A stretch of DNA of 64,000 nt. Source: Pseudomonas japonica. GTDB taxonomy: Bacteria > Pseudomonadota > Gammaproteobacteria > Pseudomonadales > Pseudomonadaceae. The stretch is from NCBI RefSeq assembly GCF_900188455.1, contig NZ_FZOL01000028.1, forward strand, positions 25,527-89,526, given 5' to 3'. This document shows, piece by piece, positions 62,667 to 64,000 of this stretch (position 1 is the stretch's first letter; each line of letters begins with the position of its first letter). The position numbers and the translations under genes were made by a program. A model generated the notes under the pieces. The model was not told where the DNA came from, did no database searches, and saw only the letters and a program-made list of their open reading frames with translations.

Positions 62667-64000
62667 ATGTACGTATACGACGAGTACGATCAGCGGATCA
62701 TCGAGGACCGCGTCAAGCAGTTCCGGGATCAGACCCGCCGCTATCTGGCCGGAGAGCTGAGCGAAGAAGAATTCCGCCCTCTGCGACTGCAGAATGGCCT
62801 CTACATCCAACGTTTTGCCCCGATGCTCCGGGTCGCCGTGCCGTACGGCCAGCTGACCTCGCGCCAGACCCGCCTGCTGGCGAAGATCGCTCGCGACTAC
62901 GACAAGGGCTACGCGCACATCAGCACCCGGCAGAACGTGCAGTACAACTGGCCGGCGCTGGAAGACATCCCGGAGATCCTCGCCGAACTGGCCACCGTGC
63001 AGATGCACGCGATCCAGACCAGCGGCAACTGCCTGCGCAACGTCACCACCGACCAGTTCGCCGGCGTCGCCGCCGATGAACTGATCGACCCGCGCCCGTG
63101 GTGCGAGATCGTCCGCCAGTGGACCACCTTCCACCCGGAATTCGCCTACCTGCCGCGCAAGTTCAAGATCGCCATCAACGGCTCGAAGAGCGACCGTGCG
63201 GCCATCGAAGTGCACGACATCGGCCTGGAGCCGGTGCACAACGAGGCCGGCGAACTGGGCTTCCGCGTCCTGGTGGGTGGCGGCCTGGGCCGTACCCCGG
63301 TGGTCGGCGCCTTCATCAACGAGTTCCTGCCGTGGCAGGACCTGCTCAGCTACCTCGACGCCATCCTGCGCGTGTACAACCGTTACGGTCGCCGTGACAA
63401 CAAGTACAAGGCGCGGATCAAGATCCTGGTCAAGGCCCTGACGCCGGAAGTCTTCGCCGAGAAGGTCGAGGCCGAGATGGTCCACCTGCGCGGCGGCCAG
63501 ACCACCCTGACCGAAGCCGAAGTCCAGCGCGTCGCCAAGCACTTCGTCGATCCGGACTACAAGGCCCTGGACAACCTCGACACGCAACTGGCCGAACTCG
63601 ACCAGCAGCACCCGGGCTTCGCCCGCTGGCGCGTGCGCAACACCCTGGCGCACAAGAAGCCGGGCTACGTGGCCGTGACCCTGTCGCTCAAGCCCACCGG
63701 CGTCGCCCCGGGCGACCTGACCGACAAGCAACTGGACAAGGTCGCCGACCTCGCCGAGCGCTACAGCTTCGGCCAGCTGCGTACCTCCCACGAGCAGAAC
63801 ATCATCCTCGCCGACGTCGAGCAGGCCGAACTGCACGCCCTCTGGCTGGAACTGCGCGAACACGGCTTCGCCACGCCGAACATCGGCCTGCTGACCGACA
63901 TCATCTGCTGCCCGGGCGGTGATTTCTGCTCCCTGGCCAATGCCAAGTCGATCCCGATCGCCGAATCCATCCAGCGCCGTTTCGACGACCTGGACTACCT
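62667..64000 (+). CDS. cysI: Nitrite/sulfite reductase hemoprotein, 3' partial
   Basis: The first 444 codons of a siroheme/[4Fe-4S] reductase, cut by the window end. It begins MYVYDEYDQRIIEDRVKQFR. The N-terminal ferredoxin-like half has RLQNGLYIQRFAPMLRVAVP and the siroheme-binding YAHISTRQNVQYNW and HAIQTSGNCLRNVTTDQFAG blocks. A second ferredoxin-like repeat starts near residue 345. The first cluster/siroheme Cys region CCPGGDFCSLA is present near residue 420; the second Cys pair lies beyond the window. In Pseudomonas this single-chain enzyme reduces sulfite to sulfide for cysteine synthesis. Confidence 0.92.
   Translation, partial: MYVYDEYDQRIIEDRVKQFRDQTRRYLAGELSEEEFRPLRLQNGLYIQRFAPMLRVAVPYGQLTSRQTRLLAKIARDYDKGYAHISTRQNVQYNWPALEDIPEILAELATVQMHAIQTSGNCLRNVTTDQFAGVAADELIDPRPWCEIVRQWTTFHPEFAYLPRKFKIAINGSKSDRAAIEVHDIGLEPVHNEAGELGFRVLVGGGLGRTPVVGAFINEFLPWQDLLSYLDAILRVYNRYGRRDNKYKARIKILVKALTPEVFAEKVEAEMVHLRGGQTTLTEAEVQRVAKHFVDPDYKALDNLDTQLAELDQQHPGFARWRVRNTLAHKKPGYVAVTLSLKPTGVAPGDLTDKQLDKVADLAERYSFGQLRTSHEQNIILADVEQAELHALWLELREHGFATPNIGLLTDIICCPGGDFCSLANAKSIPIAESIQRRFDDLDY

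Overview
The window is GC-rich chromosomal DNA from a Pseudomonas, most likely of the fluorescens/putida side of the genus. The evidence is a complete phenylacetate (paa) catabolon with an SSS permease and an OprD-type porin, a cis/trans fatty acid isomerase (Cti), DUF2388 and DUF2784 proteins, a LysE exporter, and many roughly 100-bp palindromic REP-type intergenic elements (arm GTAGGAGCGTGGCTTGCC). No tRNA, rRNA, CRISPR array, insertion sequence or prophage was seen.

Layout. 1-11.5 kb: small unrelated transcription units: a 5'-cut gluzincin peptidase, DUF2784, an SBF-like transporter with a divergent AraC regulator, an Fsr-like MFS pump, an SRPBCC protein, DUF2388, a class C beta-lactamase, an isomerase/SDR pair divergent from a TetR regulator, a LysE exporter and a DUF4157-like protein. 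11.7-15.6 kb: a BvgAS/RocSA-like two-component pair. 15.6-16.7 kb: remnants of two broken genes (a Cache-type sensor and an MFS transporter) joined head to head between two palindromic elements. 16.7-22.6 kb: a BdlA-like soluble chemoreceptor, a LacI-family regulator, an iron alcohol dehydrogenase and ilvA. The ilvA leader carries a complete translation-coupled attenuator: an Ile-rich leader peptide, mutually exclusive stems and a terminator.

22.6-31.0 kb is the most notable block: wecB - nfrB - nfrA - DUF4434 gene - diguanylate cyclase. The first four overlap by 1-4 nt. This matches the parts list of the E. coli Nfr (phage N4 receptor) surface-glycan pathway: UDP-ManNAc supply, an inner-membrane GT2 synthase with C-terminal MshEN c-di-GMP-binding motifs, a TPR/outer-membrane exporter and a periplasmic TIM-barrel protein. 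Here the c-di-GMP-producing enzyme lies in the same cluster, so the locus looks like a self-contained c-di-GMP-gated exopolysaccharide module.

31.4-48.9 kb is the phenylacetate catabolon: paaX and paaY on the minus strand, then paaFGHIJK, paaABCDE, and DUF485-paaL-phaK-paaZ on the plus strand. The paaA promoter has a clear inverted-repeat operator overlapping a well-spaced -35/-10. The last operon is bracketed by two 101-bp palindromes that differ at one base.

49-64 kb: two TonB-dependent receptors behind a candidate sigma-54 promoter, a ParDE toxin-antitoxin pair, nfuA, cti, metH (with a MetR-like box upstream), a DUF2970 gene, a 37-aa membrane protein and the start of cysI, cut by the window end.
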